This document shows, piece after piece, positions 12,348 to 22,496 of a DNA stretch of 64,000 nt. This DNA comes from Membranipora membranacea (taxonomy: Eukaryota > Bryozoa > Gymnolaemata > Cheilostomatida > Membraniporidae). The notes beneath the pieces were generated by a model, which saw nothing but the letters and a program-made list of their open reading frames with translations, did not search any database and was not told the origin of the DNA. The stretch lies in assembly GCA_914767715.1 (NCBI GenBank), contig OU612075.1, forward strand, positions 3,288,001 to 3,352,000. Reading direction: 5' to 3'. How positions within the stretch are numbered: the stretch's first letter is position 1; every line of letters starts with the position of its first letter. Made by a program: the position numbers and the translations under genes.

Positions 12348-12748
12348 GGGGTGGTTTACATTGCCCCAGATAACATTAGGATGCCATCCCAGATACTTAT
12401 CCCAGATGGTCCCAGTCTTATGTTCACATTATAAAATTCATCCCAGACTAGCAATTAGGTTTTTGTCTGGGATAGTGCTGGGATGATGTTCACATTGTTT
12501 AGGATCGTCCCAGATAGTCCCAGATCGACCCAGATGATCTCAGATCATCCAAATGTCTGGTTCACATAGCACCAAGATGCAAAATGAGTCTGGGTCCGTC
12601 TGGGACAGCATTGGGAAAGTTTGACGCTTACGAACTTTCCAGATACTATCCCAGACGGACCCAGACAGTCTGGGATTGCGTCATTTTCATGTTCACATTG
12701 ACTGGTGTGGCTATCTGGAATGGTCGTCTGGGACAATGTGCACCAGCC
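12348..12748. mobile_element. MITE copy B
   Basis: This is an uninterrupted relative of copy A, starting three bases after copy A ends. Its flanks are ATT at 12345-12347 and 12749-12751, consistent with a 3-bp target duplication as in PIF/Harbinger elements (tentative). The interior repeats TCCCAGAT-type words. It gives the empty-site reference that proves the 8616-12136 insertion in copy A. Confidence 0.7.
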
Positions 12749-12797
12749 ATTAGAGAAAACTCTTGATTGATTGAGTTTATTGAGTAACTATGCCATA

Positions 12798-14280
12798 TGT
12801 GAGGGACGAAAAACGCACACTCCCGTAACTTTAATATTAATTACAGGAGTGTAAGGTCCCGTCCTGCACACTTCTTGTGTTTGTCATATAAATTTATAAT
12901 TCAAATATTAATACTATAATTATCGCTTTGATTGGTTTGACACAAGGTAAATTTTGGTTCTATTTTGTGTGATGGTGTATGTGTAATGGTGTTACTATAT
13001 AATGTGTAATGGTTAGCACTCTTAACTTTATGGACCTCTGAAATCCACCTAAGCAATCATTAACTTGATTATGTGTGATTCCGCAAAGTTCGGCCTAAAC
13101 ATGTGGTTGAGTCGCAAACAAGTGGTTGCCCGTACTCTGAAAGTAAAATGACCGTCTAAAGTTCAATATTAAAATATAATTTATAGGTAATAAGGATAAA
13201 TATGACTGCAGTTATAAAATATTGGATTTTATCAAAAGGTAGCGCGACTAGTAATAAAATAACCGGTATACTCTGACTAAATGCTCGCCAGGACGACTCA
13301 ATGTATGAGGTGACAACTTCACCTTCAATAAGACACAAGATTCACTTGATCCTCTGCAGGAAATTACAAATGGCAGACTCGCCAATAACGATGGAGCTTC
13401 AACAAAATTATAACCGATGATCAGTCGATATAACCAAGGACTTACCTTTGCCTTGAACTGAAGCTTTATAATAATTATTTTATCAAACAAATTTCAACCT
13501 GAATATTGCCACGCAATATTAATAAGAGTTTTCACAATTGTGATAAACTTACCTCGTCAATTTTTCTGACGGAAAGATGCTCGCTCCCATCGGCCGGAAT
13601 TCAATATGTATGTTCCTGAGTAATTCAGTAATTTCACCAAGTTCTTAATGTGGAGAAGACATTTATTTAATTATGATTATTCCATAAAAATTAATCCAAG
13701 TAAATTGCACGTAACACAACCTTCGTCAAGGCTGTACCATAATGAGCTCATGTTAAGTGTCTCTGCAGCTCTTTATATAGTCACAGACATGGAGAGAGGG
13801 AGTTCATTGGTCACAGCAGGCGTCGTTCCTATTCCATATCTAATTCGATCCTAGGAGTCGCTTAAATGTTGACATTATTGCAACATTTTCTTTGTTACCG
13901 CTTACAATGGTCTTGCCATATTTCTAGAGAGTTCTCGAACATTCCATTCAGGTGAAACTATTGTTACTCCTAAGATAGAGATCTTTCAACATCCTAACTG
14001 TTTCGTCCTCCAGATGTGCGGCATTGATTGATCTTTCTATTATTTCTTTTCAGCTTCGCTTGATAACCTTAAATGAGTAACCATTGAATGTTGAAATGTT
14101 GAATGTTGAATGTTGAAAATGAAATGGAAATCTAAATCAAAAATTTGAATATGTAAAATCTAAAACTCTAAAATATGAAAATCTATAATAATCTCAAGTA
14201 AATTAGAAATAACAGCTAAAAGTGGTAAAACATCATAATATAAAATTGCACATTAATGTATTAGTTATCAGGTACTTACA
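12798..14280 (-). repeat. 3' LTR of the retroelement
   Basis: 1483 bp, ending in TG...CA. It differs from the other LTR by scattered substitutions and an insertion of roughly 20 bp near 12980, so the element is fairly young but not new. Confidence 0.85.
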
Positions 14281-14294
14281 AATTCCGCCTTCTT
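14281..14294 (-). other. polypurine tract candidate
   Basis: On the element strand AAGAAGGCGGAATT directly precedes the 3' LTR, where plus-strand priming would start. Confidence 0.5.
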
Positions 14295-14742
14295 AGCAAA
14301 AAAGAGCGACCCGCATTTTAAAATTAACAAACGAGTGATAATCCATAAAACAATACAAATTTCAATGCATAATAATTAAAATTAAAAAGAAAGAGAAAAA
14401 TAGAAATAGATAATAATCTTCAAAAAATACATAAAAGCAATCGAGATTCTAACATTTTGCAAAAAAATTAAATCTTTAGATTGAAATTGTTGTATACTTT
14501 GGAGTTGGCTCCCCTTGATCTAACCGACAACATACATTTACCTTCCTATCATTGCTTTATCATAGGATACAGTGGGGCTCAGAATAATTGACATGAGAAA
14601 AACTCAAATTTCTATATAATTTTGTAATCAATCTTTGCAAAACAAATCAGCCAAAATATTACATTGCATACGGAATTCAAGCTCAAAATTAAGTCATCTC
14701 CCCATCCTAAAACTTTGGGTACAGATTTAGCCTAATTTTCGG

Positions 14743-15020
14743 CTTACCTGGAATACAGAGCATCAATCTTTAAAGCCCTGCCTGAGGCAATAAGAATAAA
14801 ATTTTGATCACATTTGACTAAAAAGTGGTTATTAGTTCATTGTCCGGAAGCTCCCTAGGTAAAGGTTTGTTTTTAATTTGGCTTACCCAGGATACAAAGC
14901 ATCAATCTTAAAATCCTTTCTTGAGGAAATAAGAGTAAATTTGTGATCACATCCTGTCCAACAAACATAATATATTATTAGTTTATTGTCCTGACGCTCC
15001 CTGGGTAAAGGCTTCTTTTT
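14743..15020. repeat. tandem repeat inside the retroelement
   Basis: Two diverged copies of about 138 bp (about 14743-14878 and 14881-15020) share GCATCAATCTT, AGGAAATAAGA/AGGCAATAAGA, TTGTGATCACAT-like and GCTCCCT(A/G)GGTAAAGG blocks. They lie in the non-coding 3' part of the element. Confidence 0.6.
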
Positions 15021-15210
15021 ATTTTTAAACCAAAATTATCAAGATGGAGGAAATGTTATAATGCAAGCTAAAACTCTGATATGGCTGATCTCTTGCTAAA
15101 AGATTTTCCAATAACTCAATCATTACGGTAAAGTAATAGTATTTAATAGATATTTATCATTTTTGGATTTTCTTGATAAAAAAATGTTACAATATTACTA
15201 CCAAACAAAG

Positions 15211-16270
15211 TCAGTTCCCCCAAAACTCATCCCAATCTTCTGGATCTATTTCCTTGAAAGCTATATCATCCAGATGATTGTTAGTCTCATATTGATTGTC
15301 GGCTTGTACATCGATATTGGGACTAGATTTTTCATTACGTGAACCTAAAAGATTTAAAATTCTTCCATCAAAATTTATGGTACCATTTCTAATACTAATT
15401 ATTACATTTTTAAAACTCCATAGGGAACATAATCCTAAAACAACTTTTCTTGATACATCGGATTCACTCACTACAATAAACCTATGCATAAATATTATAT
15501 CAGCAATTTTGACCATCTGGTTTGGCTTAGAGTATAAGCATGAGAGTGATGGGGCGAACATTGTTGCACTGAAACAATGAAGAGTTGGCAGCCTCCCTGG
15601 TTGCGCAACAGCGTAAACACACCAATTATGTCAAACCACCGAAACTTACAAAATGCACTGAGGGATCGATGAGATTGATTGAGATGCTCAGCAACACACA
15701 GGGGTGGCTTCATGCTGCTGGGGCCGGCCATGAGGAGGTTGTACTAGAGAAGGCCTCGAAACAGCGTTTGACTCATGGTTTCTAGCTGAAGACCTGTGTG
15801 TTGTGCAGTGGTACGCGCACCACTGTATGTTGTATCTTTGTTTCTCCTAAAGCCTTAATTGAGTGACCTGAATAAGAAAACCGAGTTTGATTAGTGGAGT
15901 CTATTGTTAATTTCAATGCCTTGGCATAATCCTCTGAGATAACGTTGCAAGCACTGCCTGTGTCAATCATAGCTACACATTCTAGGCAAGGAGGTAGTGT
16001 GTCTTCAAACTCCTCATTAAGTAAACTTTCAGGCGAAAGTAGTTCCGCCATTATCAAAGCTATTTTAAACGGATTATTTCTCCACGTGATCTCACCTATT
16101 GTCTCCGGTTCTCGATAAAGATCGACATCATCATGTTCGTCTATTCCATACGTCTCAGCGCTTACAGATGAGTGCTGATTGGAATCAGCTCTTCTTCGAT
16201 TTCTTACTGGCATTACCAAATCTAAAATTAATACATGTACTATGATACCCAGGAGTATACATGATGTCAA
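15211..16270 (-). pseudogene. retroelement aspartic protease, interrupted
   Basis: The first part (16270 down to about 15840) carries CVAMIDTGSACNVISEDYAK, the catalytic Asp-Thr-Gly motif of retropepsins, followed by GHSIKALGETKI. The frame then enters a repeat found elsewhere in the window (see 15690-15840) and stops at 15782. A second open frame (15561-15211) continues with DIIFMHRF, a plausible match to the later conserved segment after a protease flap, and ends EIDPEDWDEFWGN. The split is best explained by insertion of the repeat. The protease would cleave Gag-Pol in virus-like particles. As it stands it is broken. Confidence 0.65.
15690..15840. repeat. dispersed repeat, copy 1 (inserted in the protease region)
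   Basis: About 130 bp is nearly identical to 32283-32410, including GGGGTGGCTTCATGCTGCTG, GGCCGGCCATGAGGA and GTGGTACGCGCACCACTGTA. It is more GC-rich than its surroundings. The family is unknown; it could be a SINE or a fragment of a larger element. Confidence 0.65.
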
Positions 16271-16344
16271 TATAAAGCTTGCTACTACATAAAGCTACAT
16301 AAAACTACATAAAACTACATAAAGCTTGCTACTACATTCCACGG

Positions 16345-16385
16345 GCGGCCGTCGGGCGAGGGGCAAAAGTCTGGGGGGCTCAGAC
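16345..16385. repeat. GC-rich dispersed repeat, copy 1
   Basis: CCGTCGGGCGAGGGGCAAAA followed by GTCTGGGGGGCTCAGAC recurs in diverged form near 23478, 30634 and 61700. Here it sits between the gag and protease frames, beside a short ACTACATAAA tandem repeat (16283-16336). Confidence 0.6.
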
Positions 16386-16391
16386 TACATT

Positions 16392-17423
16392 TCAAGCGTT
16401 TATCTGGTTGTTTGGAGTTGTCATGCTTTTGGTGCATGAGATAAATAGGATTAATGCTGCCAATACTACTATGAGTGTACTAAGTATCATACCTGGTTTC
16501 TCTGATCTGTAAGCTGGTATTTCCACTTTGTCTGAATTTTCTCCAACTGTATTGATTTCAACTGGAATAGTTGGTGAATCTTCCTGTTTCCTTACTTTCA
16601 CGAATACCTCATCCTCAAATGGCTTAGCGTATCGATTGATAATGGATTGTACTTCCTCATTCTCGTAGGTACTTTTCAAAGATCTATCAACTTCCTCTTC
16701 TCTCCAAGCTCCATCCACTTCTACTTCATCTGTCAAGATAAGAAGTACATGGGAATCCTTGAGCCTGTCTGTAATGTCATGAAAGTCGAGTATTTTCGTG
16801 TTTTGGGTATTGTGTAAATGGTCCATTAGTAACTTCAGGCTATCTAGATATTTTATGTAGCAGGAAATCTTTCTGCCAGCTAATTGTTTAGTCCAAAACA
16901 TCAAAGCCGCTAGCGTAACATATGCTTCTAATTGATTATTGGAAAGATATTGGGGTAAACTTTCAGAGTGAGTTTCAAATATGGCAAGCGGCTTGATATC
17001 ATGGCATACTGATTTATAAGCTACAACATGCCAAGGCCTACCATTATAATATGGACTATTACACTTGAGTAATATTTCACTAGAAGAATCTACTGTTTGC
17101 ACTGTCACTTTTGGGCTGGTTGAGTCCTGACCTAAATTTTCTGTTTTTGCTATGTCGTTAGTTATCATAGCCACCATGTTAGCAGTTTGGTTATTATTGG
17201 TCTGCACATATGGCACATGATTTGGGGCATTTCTATCATCCCCACTTATGTAGTTGAGATTACATGCTGCAGCATTATGTCCAAAAAGTAGACACTTTTC
17301 ACATACTAGCAGTTTATCAGAACATGAAGGGTAACTAGACTGGTACTGGTGTCTCATTTCACAATTATCTTTATGGGCCGAATCAAAGTTTCTGTAATTT
17401 TTGTTTACTATTTTTCCATGCAT
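16392..17423 (-). CDS. retroelement Gag C-terminal part with CCHC zinc knuckle
   Basis: 343-residue open frame on the minus strand. Near residue 38 it has CEKCLLFGHNAAAC, a C-X2-C-X4-H-X4-C knuckle that binds nucleic acid in Gag proteins. The middle is polar and unrecognised. The last 30 residues include a hydrophobic run, LIVVLAALILFISC, that could span a membrane, which is unusual for Gag and could suggest a shifted frame or an envelope-like remnant. It follows the gag core at 17592-18780 in the element's direction, probably once in the same polyprotein. Confidence 0.6.
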   Translation of the reverse strand: MHGKIVNKNYRNFDSAHKDNCEMRHQYQSSYPSCSDKLLVCEKCLLFGHNAAACNLNYISGDDRNAPNHVPYVQTNNNQTANMVAMITNDIAKTENLGQDSTSPKVTVQTVDSSSEILLKCNSPYYNGRPWHVVAYKSVCHDIKPLAIFETHSESLPQYLSNNQLEAYVTLAALMFWTKQLAGRKISCYIKYLDSLKLLMDHLHNTQNTKILDFHDITDRLKDSHVLLILTDEVEVDGAWREEEVDRSLKSTYENEEVQSIINRYAKPFEDEVFVKVRKQEDSPTIPVEINTVGENSDKVEIPAYRSEKPGMILSTLIVVLAALILFISCTKSMTTPNNQINA

Positions 17424-17591
17424 TGTTTTGTATTTGTTAGCATTCTCTCTATTATAGTTCCATGATTGCCTAAATTTATATTTGTTTGGCTTTATGTGTG
17501 GGCTATTGTTAGGATAATAACCTGGATAGTTTCCACCTTTTACCTGGTGATACAGTGATTGTCCATTTTGATAATTAGGGCTACAGTGATT

Positions 17592-18780
17592 TTAGTTCCT
17601 AAATGGTTCACCTGGAAATGGTTTATATGGACCTTGATTATAACGTCTCTTCCTACATCTATTCCTAGTTCTAAGCCTATAATATTTATTATTTTGCTTG
17701 TTGTAATTCTGACTATTCCTATTGCTACCTGCATTTAATTTTATTCTATCACGATCACATGCAAGTCTTTCCAACATGGCTAGGGGGACATTTTCCTGGG
17801 AATTCATTCCTATATTATTGATATCTGTCCTGCCTTGCTGATTATGATCAGTTTTTAATAGTATAGCATCTGTCGATTCTATTCTTTGTGCAATGTCAAA
17901 AGCTTCATAAGCTGTCAGAGGGCCTTTGAGTAAATGTTTCCTACTGTGTTTAGGTAAGCCATGAATAAAAGTGGATCTAACTAAATCATCTTGTCCATTG
18001 CTATCCATGTTTGGGAATCCTTGTCTAACTAAACTGATAATGTTATTGAAATATTTCCCTACAGATTCGCCCTTTTGTTTTGTCCTGGTAAATAAATCAG
18101 TTGAACTGACCAAACCGCCTCTACTGTGAGGGCCTTGACCAATTTCTTGTAATTATCTGCCCATGAGGGTTTCTCGGTAATGATTTGTCTATATACAAGT
18201 AATGCGCCTTCAGTAAGATATGTAGCTAATATGAGTGGCCAAGATTGGTAATCTATTTCCAGGCCGTGCGACTTTAATTCAAAATCTTCTATGAATTCTA
18301 GGAAAGATCGTTTATCAAGGTAGCTATTATTGTGAATTTTTCTAGTTCAGGAGTTTGCCCATGAAAACTTACTAATTTTATAATTTGACTCACCCTATTT
18401 GACCTCCTTCTTTTTCTGTCCTTGCCATTGTCATCACTGTTTGACGAAGAGTCATCAAAGTCATCATCACTGGGATCTGATGGGTCTCCATCATCGTCTC
18501 CTTCAGTATATCTGTTGGATGGTCTTTTTCTTCCTTTCTTTCTGTCGTGAGGGGGTGAATCTTTGTCCTTCCTCTTTCTCTTCCGTCCATTCCTACTTCT
18601 GTTTGTGTCCTCTTCATTGTCAGAGCTTGAGGGATCATCATCAAGTGTCCTACGCCATTCTGTCTTGCTCTGCGATTTGTTTTGCTACTAGGGTTGTGTC
18701 CTGGTTTATCTTGATCCGTCTTCTTTTTGTTCGGAGTTTTCTTCTCATACCCAATCTGTTTGCGCTCTATGTTGTCTAAA
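17592..18780 (-). pseudogene. retroelement Gag core domain, frameshifted
   Basis: Read in the element's direction, an acidic-basic low-complexity region (many Asp, Ser and Arg/Lys clusters, 18644-18390) leads into FHGQTPELEKF, then FIEDFELKSHG and WPLILATYLTEGALLVYRQI, then SWADNYKKLVKAL. The intact part, from about 18113, has GESVGKYFNNIISLVRQGFP and GLPKHSRKHLL. This order matches the Retrotrans_gag fold known from LTR elements. Frame changes around 18120 and 18330 break it. Its role in an active element would be particle assembly. Confidence 0.65.
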
Positions 18781-18805
18781 ATTGAAGGGTCATTATCTAC
18801 AATAG

Positions 18806-19354
18806 CTAACAGATCTTGATAGCGGGCATCAGGATTGCTTTCGTTACTGGATAAGCATATTGGGGTGGAACTAGTTGTTGTTTAGGGGTAATTGGCCTTA
18901 CTTCTGTAAATGGTTCAGAAAGACTTTCATAGCAGTAAAGGTCTGTTTCATCCAGTATATTTCTCGGTTTATCTATTCTAGGTAGCTCTACAGGGTTAGG
19001 TTCAGATGAAACTGGATTACTTTGAGAAAAACTAGCTGCCTCACAATTATACAAATCTTCATGATACGATTCCCTTGGCCGATCAGAGGGATTGTTGGAT
19101 GAATAATTCATACTTCTATTTCTAGATGGGCGATAAGTATTGAAGGGTAAATTAGAGCCTTGATTAAACTCATTGTCATAGTGAAAGTCAGTACACTCAG
19201 CACTCATGTTATTGTTACAGAGATTAGCAGTAATAATCTTTTCAAGTAGTGAGTGCCTAGCCTTTTGTGCTGTTTGACTGACATTGTTAACAAATGTCCT
19301 ATCAGCCTGATCAGTTGTTTTGGCACTGGGTTTATGGGGTGTAAATTGAGGCAT
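18806..19354 (-). CDS. retroelement leader ORF, unrecognised
   Basis: 182-residue frame rich in Asn, Ser, Pro and Tyr, with no domain I recognise. It lies between the leader ORFs and the gag core, in the same direction. The composition fits a disordered N-terminal Gag extension or a separate small protein. The neighbouring frame (19204-19464) overlaps it, so a frameshift between 19433-19924 and this frame is likely. Confidence 0.4.
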   Translation of the reverse strand: MPQFTPHKPSAKTTDQADRTFVNNVSQTAQKARHSLLEKIITANLCNNNMSAECTDFHYDNEFNQGSNLPFNTYRPSRNRSMNYSSNNPSDRPRESYHEDLYNCEAASFSQSNPVSSEPNPVELPRIDKPRNILDETDLYCYESLSEPFTEVRPITPKQQLVPPQYAYPVTKAILMPAIKIC

Positions 19355-19432
19355 AAAGGATAAGCATAAGGATTGCTAGCTTGGTGTTTAGGAATTCCAA
19401 CATAATCCCTAGGCCTATGCATTAATGAAAAC

Positions 19433-19924
19433 TCAGTGCTGTTCAAAGGTAAATTTATCTTCATTATCCATTATCCATTCTCCATTATCAATGGCCATTA
19501 CATTATGGTCTAATTTAACATGTTTACTAGATGAGCATTGGTTGGGCTGATGTTTAGATGTAATTGTGGAGTTATAATTTTGATAGACATTTTTGAGTTG
19601 ATTCAAGTCGTTTAGGATCACATCAATCAGATCTGCAACAAGGTTAATATTTGTTTGATTTGGTTGTGGTCTTGGGTAAGGTATTGGGGTAGATGCATAA
19701 TGATTCATGACTACTTGTTGTGGTATCGGTAAACCTGGTGGGTGTCTAAATGGGGTTGACACTGGTGCATGTATGGGGGAGGAATGGTTAGGATACGGTC
19801 CCTTTTCATACTTACTAGATGTGTAAACAGCATTTTCTTTCATCTGTATATTATTGAAAGTTTTGGAACTTACCACACTAGTGGACGGGTGTGGGTTGCT
19901 ATTTAATCTGTTGTTTGTGGTCAT
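19433..19924 (-). CDS. retroelement leader ORF, proline-rich
   Basis: 163 residues, rich in Pro, Asn and Ser, with LVADLIDVILNDLNQLKNVY as its only helical-looking stretch. The start codon lies only a few bases after the stop of the preceding frame (19928-20353). No family is recognised. It is probably a disordered part of Gag. Confidence 0.4.
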   Translation of the reverse strand: MTTNNRLNSNPHPSTSVVSSKTFNNIQMKENAVYTSSKYEKGPYPNHSSPIHAPVSTPFRHPPGLPIPQQVVMNHYASTPIPYPRPQPNQTNINLVADLIDVILNDLNQLKNVYQNYNSTITSKHQPNQCSSSKHVKLDHNVMAIDNGEWIMDNEDKFTFEQH

Positions 19925-19927
19925 ACA

Positions 19928-20353
19928 CTACTCCTCTGAATTATTTGACGCTTCAGGAGGCCTACGTTGGAGCTCTCTGTGATCTCTAAACATCGGCGGT
20001 AGTTGTAGCATCCCTGGATTCCTCTCAGATGATTCCGCACTGGACTGCTGCTCTTTCTCTCTCGTCTTTTCTTTACCCTTGTTTTCCTCGTTTTTGTCTC
20101 TGGATTTTCTGGGTCTTTTCTCAGATGGTTCATCTTCTGTTTCTGTCACTATTCTTTCCCTTGTACGTCTAAAGTTTCTGCCATCGGTTTCCATTCCACT
20201 TAAATTCTGGGGTTCAATAAAAGTATTTAAACTTTTATGCTGGTCATGATTATATCTCAAGCCTAAATTTCTAGCACGCCGAGAGTAGTCAGCGCTTTTG
20301 GATCTACGGCCTAAAAACCGATTCAATGCATTCCTAATCGGAGGCATAATCAA
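19928..20353 (-). CDS. retroelement first ORF, basic and charged
   Basis: 141 residues, starting about 50 bp inside the 5' LTR boundary on the minus strand (MIMPPIRNALNRFLGRRSKS). The middle is strongly charged, with alternating Lys/Arg and Glu (KSRDKNEENKGKEKTREKEQ). This fits a nucleic-acid binding N-terminus of Gag. No named domain is visible. Confidence 0.45.
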   Translation of the reverse strand: MIMPPIRNALNRFLGRRSKSADYSRRARNLGLRYNHDQHKSLNTFIEPQNLSGMETDGRNFRRTRERIVTETEDEPSEKRPRKSRDKNEENKGKEKTREKEQQSSAESSERNPGMLQLPPMFRDHRELQRRPPEASNNSEE

Positions 20354-20386
20354 GTTTAGATTGCTAAGGTTTGCGACCCAAATTCA

Positions 20387-20404
20387 AATCTTCACAGAAT
20401 CCCA
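20387..20404 (-). other. primer binding site candidate
   Basis: Two bases inside the 5' LTR the element strand reads TGGGATTCTGTGAAGA. A TGG start is expected for a site complementary to a tRNA 3' end. The tRNA was not identified. Confidence 0.45.
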
Positions 20405-20406
20405 CT

Positions 20407-21859
20407 TGTGAGGGAGGAATAACGCACACTCCCGTAACTTTAATATTAATTACAGGAGTGTAAGGTCCCGTCCTGCACACTTCTTGTGTTTGTCATATAA
20501 ATTTATAATTCAAATATTAATACTATAATTATCGCTTTGATTGGTTTGACACAAGGTAAATTTTGGTTCTATTTTGTGTAATGGTGTATGTGTAATGGTT
20601 AGCTCTCTCAACTTTATGGACCTCTGAAATCCACCTAAGCAATCATTAACTTGATTATGTGTGATTCCGCAAAGTTCGGCCTAAACATGTGGTTGAGTCG
20701 CGAACAAGTGGTTGCCCGTACTCTGAAAGTAAAATGACCGTCTAAAGTTCAATATTAAAATATAATTATAGGTAATAAGGATAAATATGACTGCAGTTGT
20801 AAAATATTGGATTTAGTCAAAATGTAGCGCGACTAGTAATAAAATAACCGGTATACTCTGACTAAATGCTCGCCAGGACGACTCAATGTATGAGGTGACA
20901 ACTTCACCTTCAATAAGACACAAGATTCACTTGATCCTCTGCAGGAAATTACAAATGGCAGAATCGCCAATAACGATGGAGCTTCAACAAAATTATAACC
21001 AATGATCAGTCGATATAACCAAGGACTTACCTTTGCCTTGAACTGGAGCTTTATAATAATTATTTTATCAAACAATTTCAACCTTGAATACTGCCACGCA
21101 ATATTAATAAGAGTTTTCACAATTGTGATATAACTTGCCTCGTCAATTTTTCTGACGGAAAGCTGCTCGCTCCCTTCGGCCGGAATTCAATATGTATGTT
21201 TCTGAGTAATTCAGTAATTTCACCAAGTTCTTGATGTGGAGTAGACATTTATTTAATTATGATTATTCCATAAAAATTAATCCAAGTAAATTGCACATAA
21301 CACAACCTTCGTCAAGGCTGTACCATAATGAGCTCATGTTAAGTGTCTCTGCAGCTATTTATATAGTCACAGACATGGAGAGAGGGAGTTCATTGGTCAC
21401 AGCAGGCGTCGTTCCTATTCCATATCTAATTCGATCTTAGGAGTAGCTTAAATGTTGACATTATTGCAACATTTTCCTTGTTACCGCTTACAATGGTCTT
21501 GCCATATTTCTAGAGAGTTCTCGAACATTCCATTCAGGTGAAACTATTGTTACTCCTAAGATAGAGATCTTTCAACATCCTAACTGTTTTGTCCTCCAGA
21601 TGTGCGGCATTGATTGATCTTTCTATTATTTCTTTTCAGCTTCGCTTGATAACCTTAGATGAGTAACCATTGAATATTGAAACGTTGAATGTTGAAAATG
21701 AAATGGAAGTCTAAATCAAACATTTGAATATGTAAAATCTAAAACTCTAAAATATGAAAATCTATAATAATCTCAAGTAAATTAGAAATAACAGCTAAAA
21801 GTGGTAAAACATCATAATATAAAATTGCACATCAATGTATTAGTTATCAGGTACTTACA
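20407..21859 (-). repeat. 5' LTR of the retroelement
   Basis: 1453 bp direct repeat of 12798-14280, beginning TGTAAGTACCTG on the minus strand and ending with CA. It would carry the element's promoter and polyadenylation signals. Confidence 0.85.
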
Positions 21860-22223
21860 ATTACAAAACATGGTTTTTCCGAAGCAGAGTGGAAAATTAA
21901 TACAGATAGTTCAACAAAGGGACTTTTGTAAAATTCTGTGTTACCTCTTATAATACAAAAACTTTTCTTTATGTTTAATGTGTCAATAATTAATTAACAA
22001 TGCTTAACAAATTGTATGTAATGATTGTGTTATCACATTACAATCTTTACAAATGAATAAGATCAATTGTGCAGCATGACAAAGCTTTAGGCCCTACATC
22101 AATGCTATGACAGACCTCAGCATTCCGTTATGTTCTGCTATGCTTTTTTCATTGTTGAACCACTATTGCAACAGGGCGCAACTACACACACCATAGGCCA
22201 CGCCATTGATCATTACACATATC

Positions 22224-22496
22224 ATGGGACAAGAGTCGAGCTCACGAGAATACCTTGGATTGGATAATTATCCGCAGAAGACACATGACAAAGACATTGA
22301 GAAGAATGACTCAAAACAGAAAGACTTTTGGTACATAGCTAGGGTATGCTTTCATCTGATGATGGCTCTTCTGTTGGTCTCTATGATCATTATAACCACC
22401 ATCTACATCAGCCATCTGCAGACACACGTACAGGAACTGGACGCAAGACAGAAAGTCCTAGAGAAAACATTGATGTCTCTGAGTATAAAAAAGTAA
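22224..22496 (+). CDS. small single-pass membrane protein, cluster copy 4 (subtype A)
   Basis: Function unknown; 90 residues starting MGQESSSREYLGLDNYPQK. The hydrophobic span is about 41-62 and the coil 64-84, ending MSLSIKK as in copy 2. It lacks four residues of copy 2 after the coil (LERT). The ATG context ATATCATGGGAC and the upstream CACACACCATAGG match copy 2, showing a shared promoter region. Asn replaces one Asp of the DDYP motif. The next gene in the duplicated unit is copy 5, now about 5.6 kb away because of insertions. Confidence 0.6.
   Translation: MGQESSSREYLGLDNYPQKTHDKDIEKNDSKQKDFWYIARVCFHLMMALLLVSMIIITTIYISHLQTHVQELDARQKVLEKTLMSLSIKK

Larger units (their letters stand above)
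12798..21859 (-). mobile_element. LTR retrotransposon, minus strand, gag-pro only
   Basis: Two long direct repeats (12798-14280 and 20407-21859) enclose about 6.1 kb. Reading the minus strand there are a primer-site-like TGGGATTCTG next to the 5' LTR, gag reading frames, a CCHC knuckle, an aspartic protease with DTGS, and a purine tract before the 3' LTR. No reverse transcriptase, RNase H or integrase frame was seen: only about 1.5 kb remains between the protease region and the 3' LTR. The element is therefore deleted or naturally non-autonomous. The flanks (CCATA left, ATTAC right) do not form a target duplication. Confidence 0.85.

Noticed and set aside
13156-13490. Open frames inside the LTRs (also 20833-21120)
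   Set aside because: They occur in both LTRs and on both strands without motifs; chance frames in repeat DNA.
18399-18779. Plus-strand 126-residue frame rich in Cys and Ser
   Set aside because: It is the antisense of the low-complexity Gag region and has no independent support.
12798-21859. Classification of the LTR element as BEL/Pao or Ty3
   Set aside because: Without reverse transcriptase or integrase sequence the class cannot be decided; DTGS alone is not enough.
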